A DNA stretch of 64,000 nucleotides. Origin: DASVDE01 sp963740065. GTDB lineage: Bacteria; Actinomycetota; Thermoleophilia; Solirubrobacterales; 70-9. The position numbers were made by a program, and so were the translations under genes. Within the stretch, counting starts at the first letter, position 1; the number at the start of each line of letters is the position of its first letter. The notes beneath the pieces were generated by a model that was not told where the DNA came from, did not search any database, and saw only the letters and a program-made list of their open reading frames with translations. The stretch is from NCBI GenBank assembly GCA_963740065.1, contig CAVUCS010000001.1, forward strand, positions 620,001 to 684,000, written 5' to 3'. Shown piece after piece: positions 56,702 to 64,000 of the stretch.

Positions 56702-57116
56702 TCGCGTCCTCTTCCCGTTTCTTGGCGACGCGATCTCAGAGCGCACCCTCGATGCCGCCTTGCGCTTGGCGCGCGCGGAAGGCGCCACGCTCGTTCCGGC
56801 CTATGTGGCCGAGGTCGATTGGAACCTGCCGCTCGACAGTCCTCTGCCGGCTCGTTGTGAGGCCGCGATGCCTCTGCTTGAGGCCGTCGAGCGACGCGCG
56901 GCCGAACGAGGGATCACGGTCGACTCGCGGATCGAGACCGGCAGGACGGCGCGCCACGCTCTGCGCCGGTTGCTGGAGGGGGAGCGCTACAACCAGGTCG
57001 TGGTGCCGGCCGCGACCTCGCGCAGCGAGGGGTTCGCTTCCGACGATGTCGCTTGGCTGCTGGAGAGAGCGCCGGGCGACGTGATCGTGATCCGCCCCAG
57101 CCCCACAGGGAAATAG
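56691..57116 (+). CDS. Universal stress protein family (UspA-like)
   Basis: 141 residues with a UspA-type alpha/beta fold: RVLFPFLGDAISERTLDAAL at the start, a middle amphipathic helix and YNQVVVPAATSR with GDVIVIRPSP at the end. The ATP-binding G-x2-G-x9-G-S/T motif is not clear. Last gene of the Kdp cluster, overlapping the KdpD-domain gene, so a role in K+ sensing or ATP/c-di-AMP binding is plausible inference. Confidence 0.8.
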   Translation: MSASRVLFPFLGDAISERTLDAALRLARAEGATLVPAYVAEVDWNLPLDSPLPARCEAAMPLLEAVERRAAERGITVDSRIETGRTARHALRRLLEGERYNQVVVPAATSRSEGFASDDVAWLLERAPGDVIVIRPSPTGK

Positions 57117-57168
57117 CCAAGGCAGCCGACGTGGTCTCGCCGCGCCAGCGCCTCCGTGGCGTGCGTAG

Positions 57169-57189
57169 CGCAATGTCCGCCTCATTGCG
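57169..57189. terminator. Hairpin after the Kdp cluster
   Basis: cgcaatg (57169-57175) with cattgcg (57183-57189) and a 7-nt loop, in the 93-nt gap between convergent genes. No U-tract; nothing else seen in this gap. Confidence 0.35.
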
Positions 57190-57209
57190 AGGCGACGATA
57201 TGTGCGAGC

Positions 57210-57995
57210 TCAGCGGTGCTCGGGATTGGGAAAGTCGGAGCGACAGCCCGCGTCCCAGGCGGTGCGTTGATTTCCGTGGGCGGGTATCGCCCCCGCGTCC
57301 TTGAGCATCCGCGCCAGGTGGAGCATGTTCCAGGTGGCAAAGGTCGTGTTGCGGTTGGTGAAGTCGTTCTCCGGCCCGCCCGAGCCCTCGTCGAGGTAGG
57401 ACGGCCCGGGGCCGGCCTCACCGATCCAACCCGCGTCGGCCTGCGGCGGGATCACGTATCCGAGGTGCTGGAGCGAGTAGAGGGTGTTCATCGCGCAGTG
57501 CTTAACCCCGTCCTCGTTGCCGGTCACCAGACAGCCCCCGACCCGTCCGTAATACGCGTATTGCCCGGCCTCGTTGAGCAGGTGGGAGTTGCCGTAGAGG
57601 CGCTCGATCACCTTGGTCGCGACCGACGACTTTTCCCCCAGCCAGATCGGCATGCCCAGAACCAGGATGTCGGCCCCCATCACCTTCTCGAAGATCGCAG
57701 GCCACTCATCCTCCTTCCAGCCGTGCTCGGTCATATCCGGCCAGACGCCCGTGGCGATCTCGTGGTCGATCGCGCGAATGCCCTCGACCGAGACCCCGTT
57801 GCGACGCATGATCTCCATCGAGATGTCCATCAACCCCTGGGTGTTTGAAACCTCCGGGCTGCGCTTCAGCGTGCAGTTGATAAACAGGGCGCTGAGGTCC
57901 GAGAAATCGGTCTCGCTCGTCTCGCACAGCTCCGCCTGCATTTCGGTCAGCTCGGTCACTCGGCTTGATCTCCTCTTCTCGACTGGGTCGGTCAT
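57210..57995 (-). CDS. NADPH-dependent FMN reductase / flavodoxin-like protein
   Basis: About 261 residues. ATG 57995 has a good Shine-Dalgarno (ggaaggg) on the minus strand; longer reading would run back across the divergent ccdA promoter. Flavodoxin-fold motifs: LFINCTLKRSPEVSNTQG (phosphate loop), ADILVLGMPIWLGEKSSV and GGCLVTGNEDGVKH. Resembles multimeric WrbA/YwqN-like flavoproteins. Electron partner unknown. Confidence 0.85.
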   Translation of the reverse strand: MTDPVEKRRSSRVTELTEMQAELCETSETDFSDLSALFINCTLKRSPEVSNTQGLMDISMEIMRRNGVSVEGIRAIDHEIATGVWPDMTEHGWKEDEWPAIFEKVMGADILVLGMPIWLGEKSSVATKVIERLYGNSHLLNEAGQYAYYGRVGGCLVTGNEDGVKHCAMNTLYSLQHLGYVIPPQADAGWIGEAGPGPSYLDEGSGGPENDFTNRNTTFATWNMLHLARMLKDAGAIPAHGNQRTAWDAGCRSDFPNPEHR

Positions 57996-58037
57996 CTTCC
58001 CTTCCCCCGCGATCCGGCGCAAGTAGCCTGGAGGGTC

Positions 58038-58796
58038 GTGATCGACGCCGCGCTCAGCACGAACCCGACCGGGGTCGGCATTTTTGCCGCGCTCGCGGCG
58101 GGGATTGTCTCCTTCCTCTCCCCCTGCGTCTTGCCCCTTGTGCCGGGTTACCTCTCGGCCGTGACCGGGGTCTCCGCCAGCCAGCTGGAGAACGCGGACT
58201 GGCGCCGAGTCCTCGGCCCAAGCCTTCTTTTCGTCGCCAGCTTTTCGACCATCTTCATCCTGCTCGGGCTGACCGCGACCGGGCTCGGTTCGACCCTCCA
58301 GAATCACAAGGACCTCTTGATCAAGATCTCGGGCGCCTTGATCGTCTTTATGGGCGTGCTCTTCATCGCCTCGCTATTCGCCACCCGCCTCAACCGCGAA
58401 TGGCATGTCGATGCTTTGATGGAGCGCGCCGGCACGGGAGGCCCGATAGTCGCCGGCGCCGCTTTCGCGATCGCCTGGACTCCATGTAGCAGCCCCACGC
58501 TGGGGGCGATCCTCGCCGCCGCCTCCCTGTCGGACTCCGCCGCGCGCGGCGCCTTCCTCCTCGCGGTCTACTCAGCCGGCTTGGCGATCCCCTTTCTGCT
58601 CACCGCTCTCGCCTTTTCTCGTATGACCACCGCCTTCGATGTGGTCAAACGCCACTATCAGGCGATCATCGCCACCGGCGGCGTGATTCTGATCGCGATG
58701 GGAATCTTGATCTGGACCGGCGAGCTGTTCCGCCTCAACATCGAAGCCCAGAACTGGCTCAATGGCATGGGGCTCGACTTCTTGAACTCGGTCTAG
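58038..58796 (+). CDS. ccdA: Cytochrome c biogenesis protein CcdA (DsbD-type thiol transporter)
   Basis: Carries reducing power across the membrane for haem-protein or envelope thiol reduction. 252 residues, six helices, with the paired active cysteines Cys30 in SFLSPCVLPLVPGYLS and Cys149 in IAWTPCSSPTLGAIL. Start is GTG 58038 with Shine-Dalgarno ggaggg. The stop overlaps the stop of the convergent small gene. Confidence 0.93.
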   Translation: MIDAALSTNPTGVGIFAALAAGIVSFLSPCVLPLVPGYLSAVTGVSASQLENADWRRVLGPSLLFVASFSTIFILLGLTATGLGSTLQNHKDLLIKISGALIVFMGVLFIASLFATRLNREWHVDALMERAGTGGPIVAGAAFAIAWTPCSSPTLGAILAAASLSDSAARGAFLLAVYSAGLAIPFLLTALAFSRMTTAFDVVKRHYQAIIATGGVILIAMGILIWTGELFRLNIEAQNWLNGMGLDFLNSV

Positions 58797-59071
58797 TTCT
58801 CGGCGGGCGCAACGGTCTGAAGCTCGCGGCCGACCGCCTCGACTTCTTCCAGCCGCTCGTCTTCGAGATCACGAGAACAGACGATCCGAAAGCGGCCAGT
58901 CCCGATCTCCGGGTCCGGCACCACCGGCAGTCCGCGAATGTGATCCCAGCCCAAGCGCTCGACCTCAAACGGGTTCATCCGCACCTCGGCCGCCGGGAAC
59001 GGGCAGTTCGAGTTGTGCTGATCGATCGCCTTGGAGATCGCCTCTAGATTCTTCGCCTCGGGTGAAGCCAC
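58793..59071 (-). CDS. Conserved-looking hypothetical protein, 92 residues
   Basis: Start is GTG 59071 (MASPEAKNLEAISKAIDQHN). It has an NCPFPAAEVRMNPFEVERLGWDHIRGLPVVPD segment (a single Cys, several Pro/Trp) and an acidic C-terminus; no family recognised. Codon use fits the neighbours. Its start faces dinB 36 nt away and its stop interlocks with that of ccdA. Confidence 0.65.
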   Translation of the reverse strand: MASPEAKNLEAISKAIDQHNSNCPFPAAEVRMNPFEVERLGWDHIRGLPVVPDPEIGTGRFRIVCSRDLEDERLEEVEAVGRELQTVAPAEN

Positions 59072-59107
59072 GTTTTGAAGTCTAGGTCGTTGCCTACCAT
59101 CGGTCCT

Positions 59108-60175
59108 ATGACCGGTCGCACCGTTGCTCACCTCGACATGGACGCGTTCTACGCGTCGGTTGAGTTGCGGCGGCGGCCTGAGTTGCGGGGGAAGCCGGTT
59201 GTGGTCTGCGGGTCCGGGCCGCGGGCCGTGGTGACCACCGCGAGTTATGAGGCCCGGAGACTTGGCGGAGTTCATTCGGCGATGCCGGCGGCGATCGCGC
59301 GGCGCAGACTGCCCGACGCCGTTTTCATTCAGCCGGATTTCAACGCCTACCGGGAGGCATCTCGGCGGGTGATGGAGATCTTGAGGCGTAATGCGGAGAC
59401 GGTCGAAGTCGTGGGGTTGGACGAGGCCTACATCGAGCTGACCGGACTGTTCTCGCCGAAGGCGACGATGAGGCGGATCGCGGCGGAGATTCGCGAGGAG
59501 ACCGGGCTGACCTGCTCGGTCGGGATTTCAGAGAACCGTTTGCTGGCGAAGATCACAAGCGAGTTGGGCAAGCCGGCCGGGCTGGTCGTGCTCTCGCGGG
59601 AGCGGGCGCTGGAGCGCTTTGCGGAGGACCCCCCCGGACTCGTTCCCGGAATCGGGCCAAAGACGGTGATCAAGCTGCAGAACATGGACATCCGCACCCT
59701 GACGGCGTTGCGCGCCGCAGACACGGCGCGACTGATTGATTCTTTCGGCCCTCGGATGGGCCGCTGGCTCCAAGCTCGCGCTCGCTTCGAAGACGACACC
59801 CCGCTCACCGTTCTTCGTGAGGCCAAGTCGCAGTCGGCGGAGACGACCTTCGACGTCGACGTGCGAGACCACGCCGAGCTTGCCGCCTCTCTGACCTCCC
59901 TCGCCGAAGAACTCTGCAAACGGCTGCGCTCCCGCGAGCTGGAAGGCCGCACGATCGGGATCAAGGTCCGCCTCGACGATTGGACCACCGTGACCCGCGC
60001 TCATACGGTCGAGCACCCGACCAACGCCCCGGCGATCGTCACCCCGGTCGCCCTTGACTTGTTGCGGGCCTACTCTCCCCCGCGCCCGGTGCGATTGCTC
60101 GGAGTCCGCGTCGCAGGCTTCTCCCGAGATGAGGCCGTCGAGTCGGACCCTCAAATGCAGCTCGGCGTTGGCTGA
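59108..60175 (+). CDS. dinB: DNA polymerase IV (Y-family)
   Basis: Translesion polymerase. 355 residues: catalytic Asp10 in HLDMDAFYASVE, Asp105-Glu106 in VVGLDEAYIEL (usual form SIDEAF), SVGISENRLLAKITSELGKPAG, a helix-hairpin-helix VPGIGPKTVIKL and the little-finger domain. The C-terminus lacks a clear beta-clamp-binding QLxLF peptide, ending near QMQLGVG, which might serve weakly. ATG 59108 puts DMD at the usual place. Confidence 0.93.
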   Translation: MTGRTVAHLDMDAFYASVELRRRPELRGKPVVVCGSGPRAVVTTASYEARRLGGVHSAMPAAIARRRLPDAVFIQPDFNAYREASRRVMEILRRNAETVEVVGLDEAYIELTGLFSPKATMRRIAAEIREETGLTCSVGISENRLLAKITSELGKPAGLVVLSRERALERFAEDPPGLVPGIGPKTVIKLQNMDIRTLTALRAADTARLIDSFGPRMGRWLQARARFEDDTPLTVLREAKSQSAETTFDVDVRDHAELAASLTSLAEELCKRLRSRELEGRTIGIKVRLDDWTTVTRAHTVEHPTNAPAIVTPVALDLLRAYSPPRPVRLLGVRVAGFSRDEAVESDPQMQLGVG

Positions 60176-60202
60176 GACGACTCCTCATGCGAAGATGACC
60201 GC

Positions 60203-61645
60203 ATGAGTGAAGATCGGCTCAGCGGGCTCGACTCTTCGTTCCTCCATATGGAGCGGGCGGGGGCCCACATGCACGTCGCCTCGACGATCATCTTCGAGGG
60301 GCCGACGCCGAGCCATCAAGAGTTCCGAGACCACATCGCGTCGCGCCTGCACCTGGTCCCCCGCTTTCGCCAGAAGCTGCGCTTCGTCCCCTTCAGCCAG
60401 GGCCGCCCGGTCTGGGTAGACGACCCCCACCTCAACCTCGAGTACCACGTGCGGCAAACCGCGCTGCCGGCCCCCGGGTCCGAAGAGCAGCTGCGCAACC
60501 TCGCGGCGCGGATCTTCTCCCAGCAACTCGATCGCAGCAAGCCGCTCTGGGAGCTTTGGCTGGTTGAGGGACTCGACGGCGACCGCTTCGCGGTGGTCGG
60601 CAAGAGTCACCACGCCCTGGTCGACGGCATCTCCGGGGTTGACATAACCACCGTCCTTTTCGACCTCGAACGGGAACCGGAAAACCCACCCGCGCGGCCC
60701 CCGCAGTGGGCCCCCCGCCCCGAGCCGACCGACCTGCAATTGCTGGGAGAGGCTCTGCGTGAGCGCGCGACCAGCCCGCGAGAGGTAGCGCGCGGCTTCC
60801 GGGCTGCGCTGCGCGGTCCACGTCAGGTCCTGCGCGGCCTCACCGCGACCGGAGAGATGATCGGGGCCGGCCTCTCCGCCCCAAGCACGCCCTTCAACGT
60901 TGAGATCGGTCCCCACCGTCGCATTGCCTTTGCCCGCGCCGACCTCGGCGCCTTGAAGCGGGTCAAGGACGAGCACGGCGGCACCGTCAACGACGTCGTC
61001 CTCTCGGTGGTCGCCGGTGCGCTCGGCAACTACCTGCGCGCCCGCGGCCACGACACCGAGGGCTTGGAGATGCGGGCGATGGTGCCGGTCAGCGTCCGCG
61101 CCGAAGAGGAGCGCGGTGCGCTCGGCAACCGGATCGCGGCGATGATGGCGCCGCTGCCGGTGGGCTGCGAGGACCCGGTCGAGCGGCTGCGTTTGGTCAC
61201 CACGGCAATGGGAGACCTAAAGGGCTCCGGTCAAGCGGTCGGCGCCGAGATCCTCACTCGCGTCACCGACTTCGCGCCGCCGACGATTGCCGCTCAAGCG
61301 GCTCGCCTGCAACCGGCCCAGCGTTTCTTCAACTTGGTCGTCACCAATGTCCCCGGGCCTCAGTTCCCGCTCTACGTGCTGGGCCGCAAGATGGAGGCGA
61401 TCTTCCCGATGGTGCCGCTGGCCCGTCGCCAGGCCCTCTGCGTCGGGATCATGTCTTACAACGGACAGGTCAACTTCGGTCTGGTCGGCGATTACGACGC
61501 GATGGCGGACCTCGACAGCTTTGGCCTAGACCTCGAAGGGGCGGTGCGGGAGATCGTCGCATCGACGCCGACGGGCGACCCCAAGAAAAAGGCTCAGCGC
61601 ACGACGCGCGCCCGCACCTCGAACGGCGCCGTGTCGGTCAAGTAG
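60203..61645 (+). CDS. WS/DGAT-family acyltransferase
   Basis: Wax-ester synthase/diacylglycerol acyltransferase family, making storage lipids from acyl-CoA and an alcohol or diacylglycerol. 480 residues: the start LSGLDSSFLHMER is typical, catalytic His-His motif at 136-142 (HHALVDG), and the C-terminal VTNVPGPQFPLYVLGRKM and YNGQVNFGLVGDYD. The last 52 nt overlap the end of the protease gene on the other strand. Confidence 0.94.
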   Translation: MSEDRLSGLDSSFLHMERAGAHMHVASTIIFEGPTPSHQEFRDHIASRLHLVPRFRQKLRFVPFSQGRPVWVDDPHLNLEYHVRQTALPAPGSEEQLRNLAARIFSQQLDRSKPLWELWLVEGLDGDRFAVVGKSHHALVDGISGVDITTVLFDLEREPENPPARPPQWAPRPEPTDLQLLGEALRERATSPREVARGFRAALRGPRQVLRGLTATGEMIGAGLSAPSTPFNVEIGPHRRIAFARADLGALKRVKDEHGGTVNDVVLSVVAGALGNYLRARGHDTEGLEMRAMVPVSVRAEEERGALGNRIAAMMAPLPVGCEDPVERLRLVTTAMGDLKGSGQAVGAEILTRVTDFAPPTIAAQAARLQPAQRFFNLVVTNVPGPQFPLYVLGRKMEAIFPMVPLARRQALCVGIMSYNGQVNFGLVGDYDAMADLDSFGLDLEGAVREIVASTPTGDPKKKAQRTTRARTSNGAVSVK

Positions 61646-62991
61646 TTCCAGTCGATCCGCCGAGCACTGAAGCCCGTCGCGGTGGCATCGGCGTTGACCA
61701 GTACCGCGGTGATTCGGTCGAAGCGACCGGGGCGAGGTAACCGCACCGCCATGCGCCCTCCGTCGCGCTTAAAGCGCAGGCGAGAAATGACCTTGCCGCC
61801 CCGCTCGGTGCCGATCCGGCCGACTAGCGCCAGGCCCGCGGCGGTCCCGCCCGGCGCCGTAACGTTGACCACCACCGCGCGCCCACCGCGCGCCCTGACC
61901 CGAAGCATTTGGAACGTGGTGTGGTTAAGCGAGCGGACGAGGGTCCGGCCGGTCGTGGGAAGGGAGCCTTGTCGCGAAACATTGGGGAAGGACGGTCCCT
62001 CGCGAAAGATCTTGCTGGTTCGCCACTCGGCGGTATCGCGTGAGAAGCGAGCGAAGTCAAGGCTGAAATCAGATTTGCTCGCGGTGCGAATTGCCCCGTC
62101 GTAGGCGGCGACGGAGAAGCCCCCCGGCCGGACGTGAATCGCCCGTGCCCAGGCCTTGCGCACGATCGCCTGCCCGTAGCGGTGCACCAGCCACTGATTC
62201 CAGACGGCGGAGCCGTATTCCTTGATCGAATTTGCGGTCAGCGGGGTCTCGTAGCGATGGACCCAACGCCGTACGTAGCGCAGGTAGTCGTTGATGCCAT
62301 TGAAGACCTGGTCCTCCATCCAAACCGCGCTCGACTCGGCAAACCACGCGTCCTGGTAGGCGTCGTAGCCGAACTGGAGGATGTGGTTGTACTCATGGGC
62401 CAAGGTCACCTCGAGCGCTTCCTGGGGCTTGGTGCCCGGGAAATCGAACGTGCTGTAGTCGTTGTCGAGAACGAGGTAGCCGTAGAGGCGCCGCGGCAAT
62501 TTCCCGCGCGCAGCCTGGTTGCGGTCGGGAGCGGCATAGCCAAACAGCGCCCTGCCGATCTGGGTCAGGTAAATGTCCGTCTTGCCGTTGCGCCCCCCTA
62601 TGTGTCCGTCGGACTTCGGGTCCCGCCAGCCGAGCTTGCCGTTCTCGATCGAGTAGACACGCTCGGCGATGCGCTGCACTCTCTCTACGTAGTCGGGAAC
62701 GCCGTCCTCATCGGCGGAGCCGTTGGCGTCGGCCAAGCTCGGCGCATCGATTCCCACCGCCACCCAGTGGACGCAGAAATTGCGAGTGCAAGCGGGTGAC
62801 ATCGGCGCCTCAGGCACGGCGTAGGAGTTGCGGTTGGGATCGTGGCGGTCGGTGGGTCGAGCCGAGTGATCCGTCGGGCGCGCGAGAGGTGCCCTGAATG
62901 GCTTTCCGGCTGCTGAAGAGGCAGCCGGGACGCTCGCGATCAAAATCAAGGTTGCAAGCGAGGCACCAAGGAGTAGGCGTCGCGCTCGCAC
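61594..62991 (-). CDS. Secreted zinc metalloprotease-like protein (MXAN_6640-like)
   Basis: 465 residues from GTG 62991: signal peptide (RRLLLGASLATLILIASVPAASS), a Pro/His-rich linker, a domain with DANGSADEDGVPDYVERV (calcium-loop-like) and the zincin motif H199-E-Y-N-H203 (TLAHEYNHILQFGYD), then AESSAVWMEDQVF as a likely third-ligand region and a C-terminal beta domain. Resembles the MXAN_6640 putative metalloprotease group. Substrate unknown. Convergent with and overlapping the acyltransferase gene. Confidence 0.82.
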   Translation of the reverse strand: MRARRLLLGASLATLILIASVPAASSAAGKPFRAPLARPTDHSARPTDRHDPNRNSYAVPEAPMSPACTRNFCVHWVAVGIDAPSLADANGSADEDGVPDYVERVQRIAERVYSIENGKLGWRDPKSDGHIGGRNGKTDIYLTQIGRALFGYAAPDRNQAARGKLPRRLYGYLVLDNDYSTFDFPGTKPQEALEVTLAHEYNHILQFGYDAYQDAWFAESSAVWMEDQVFNGINDYLRYVRRWVHRYETPLTANSIKEYGSAVWNQWLVHRYGQAIVRKAWARAIHVRPGGFSVAAYDGAIRTASKSDFSLDFARFSRDTAEWRTSKIFREGPSFPNVSRQGSLPTTGRTLVRSLNHTTFQMLRVRARGGRAVVVNVTAPGGTAAGLALVGRIGTERGGKVISRLRFKRDGGRMAVRLPRPGRFDRITAVLVNADATATGFSARRIDWNYLTDTAPFEVRARVVR

Positions 62992-63054
62992 GCTGAGCAG
63001 GCTACAGACCGCCTCGGCCCGCCCAAACGCCCTCGACGGCGATACTTCGACGCG

Positions 63055-64000
63055 ATGCGTGTAGCTCTCGCCCAGATCGACCCCACCGTCGGCGACATCG
63101 ACGGCAACGCCGCCAAGATCGCCGAGTGGATCGGCCGTGCCCGCGACGAAAGAGCCGAGCTGACGATCTTCCCCGAGCTCTGCCTCCCCGGATATCCGGC
63201 CGAGGACCTCTACCTCAAGCGTCACTTTGTCGAGGCGAACCGGCGCGCGATCGAGGAGATCGCCAGAGAGGTCAGCGGGACCGTGGCTCTGGTCGGCTTC
63301 GCCGAGCCGGCGGCCGGAGCCGGAGACCCTCGCCGCGCCCATAACTCGCTGGCTGCCCTCGCCGACGGAGAGATCAAGGCGATCTACCGCAAGAACCGCC
63401 TCCCCAACTACGCCGTCTTCGACGAGCAGCGTTACTTCATCCCCGGTGAGGAGGGGAAAACGATCGAGGTTGCGGGTGCGAAGGTGGGCCTGACCATCTG
63501 CGAAGACGTCTGGTCGGAGGGACCGCCGGCCGCGAGCGAGGTGGCGGCGGGCGCCAAGCTGATCGCGAATCCTTCGGGCTCGCCGTATCACCGCGGCAAG
63601 GGAAGGGAGCGCGAGGAGATGTTTGCGGCGCGCGCGAGTTCCTACGGCGCCCACTTCGCCTTCTGCAACCTGGTCGGCGGCCAGGATGAGCTGGTCTTCG
63701 ACGGGCAGAGCTTCGCGGTCGACGCGACCGGCGAGGTGACTGCCCGCGCCTCCCAGTTCGAAGAGGAGTTGTTGGTCTTCGATCTCTCGGGGGCGCCGGG
63801 CCGAATCGCCGATCCACTGCCGGATCTGGCAGAGGTCTACGGCGCTCTTGTCCTCGGCCTGCGCGACTACGTTGCCAAGAACGGTTTCCGCCACGTCGGC
63901 TTGGCCCTCTCGGGCGGAATCGACTCCGCCCTGGTGGCGCTGCTCGCCGCCGATGCGGTCGGGCCGGAAAACGTCAGCTGTGTGGTGATGCCCTCGCCTC
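63055..64000 (+). CDS. nadE: Glutamine-dependent NAD+ synthetase (3' end missing)
   Basis: Amidates deamido-NAD to NAD+. The first 315 codons are in the window. The nitrilase-type glutaminase domain shows the Glu of LTIFPELCLPGYP, Lys in IYRKNRLPNYAVFDE and nucleophile Cys in VGLTICEDVW. The synthetase domain begins with the P-loop LALSGGIDSALVA near residue 281. ATG 63055 diverges from the protease gene across 63 nt. Confidence 0.95.
   Translation, partial: MRVALAQIDPTVGDIDGNAAKIAEWIGRARDERAELTIFPELCLPGYPAEDLYLKRHFVEANRRAIEEIAREVSGTVALVGFAEPAAGAGDPRRAHNSLAALADGEIKAIYRKNRLPNYAVFDEQRYFIPGEEGKTIEVAGAKVGLTICEDVWSEGPPAASEVAAGAKLIANPSGSPYHRGKGREREEMFAARASSYGAHFAFCNLVGGQDELVFDGQSFAVDATGEVTARASQFEEELLVFDLSGAPGRIADPLPDLAEVYGALVLGLRDYVAKNGFRHVGLALSGGIDSALVALLAADAVGPENVSCVVMPSP

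Noticed and set aside
57996..58307. N-terminal extension of the flavodoxin-like protein up to 58307
   Set aside because: It would overlap the ccdA start on the other strand; ATG 57995 has a good Shine-Dalgarno and leaves a normal-length protein.
46411..60653. Identical 14-mer ttgacataaccacc near 46411 and 60640, resembling a -35 box
   Set aside because: A few shared 14-mers are expected by chance in 64 kb. One copy lies inside the acyltransferase coding sequence and neither has a -10 box at the right distance.

Overview
The window is a 64 kb piece of a high-GC, gene-dense bacterial chromosome. Gene content points to Actinomycetota, plausibly the class Thermoleophilia (inference from content and protein style, not from a 16S gene, which is absent). 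Supporting signs are an actinobacterial integration host factor (mihF) beside gmk-rpoZ-coaBC, MurT/GatD, a VKOR/DsbA disulfide pair, a WS/DGAT-type acyltransferase, DapL beside DapF, and many ATGA, GTGA and TGATG start/stop overlaps. I see no rRNA, tRNA, CRISPR array, transposase, prophage or integrase.

Layout. 1-4.2 kb: pyrimidine genes carB (cut by the left edge), pyrK, pyrD. 4.3-6.8 kb: mihF, gmk, rpoZ, coaBC. 6.9-16.5 kb: a translation/RNA block rimP, nusA, infB, rbfA, nrnA-like, truB, ribF, rpsO, pnp. 16.6-21.1 kb: an M16 peptidase, dapB, dapA and RNase J. 21.1-24.5 kb: a minus-strand two-component system, an SDR and a small unknown gene. 24.5-35.8 kb: ftsK, cinA, recA, a small membrane protein, miaB, miaA, dapF, dapL, then two minus-strand genes (metallo-hydrolase, NAD-dependent epimerase). 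35.8-42.8 kb: hflX and dut, facing a minus-strand lipid kinase/murT/methyltransferase/gatD/MFS operon. 42.8-46.4 kb: an extracytoplasmic folding and redox operon (peptidyl-prolyl isomerase, peroxiredoxin, hydrolase, PRC-barrel protein, VKOR, DsbA). 46.4-49.2 kb: methyltransferase, SDR and SCP2-type thiolase. 49.3-57.1 kb: a rearranged Kdp potassium-uptake locus. 57.2-64 kb: flavodoxin-like reductase, ccdA, dinB, acyltransferase, a secreted zinc protease and nadE (cut by the right edge). No gap between genes exceeds about 150 bases.

How the genes work together. The left half covers nucleotide, coenzyme A, flavin and lysine/diaminopimelate synthesis together with transcription, translation and RNA decay. 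dapB, dapA, dapF and dapL outline the short aminotransferase route to diaminopimelate. murT/gatD modify the peptidoglycan or lipid II that uses it. The Kdp locus carries a complete KdpABC pump and KdpE, but KdpD is divided into a kinase gene at the front and a sensor-domain gene at the back.

Most notable observations: (1) the DapF homologue has serine at both positions of the catalytic cysteine pair; (2) a near-perfect 22-bp-stem palindrome lies in frame inside pyrK; (3) large nested palindromes sit at several gene ends, two of them sharing a core; (4) the Kdp genes are ordered D(C-term)-E-A-C-B-D(N-term)-usp; (5) an intrinsic terminator lies between the promoter and rimP-nusA-infB, and rimP itself is half length; (6) about 25 apparent frameshifts lie in 14 otherwise intact genes. 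The last most likely reflects base-call errors in this assembly, so frameshifted genes are given here as single genes over their full span.
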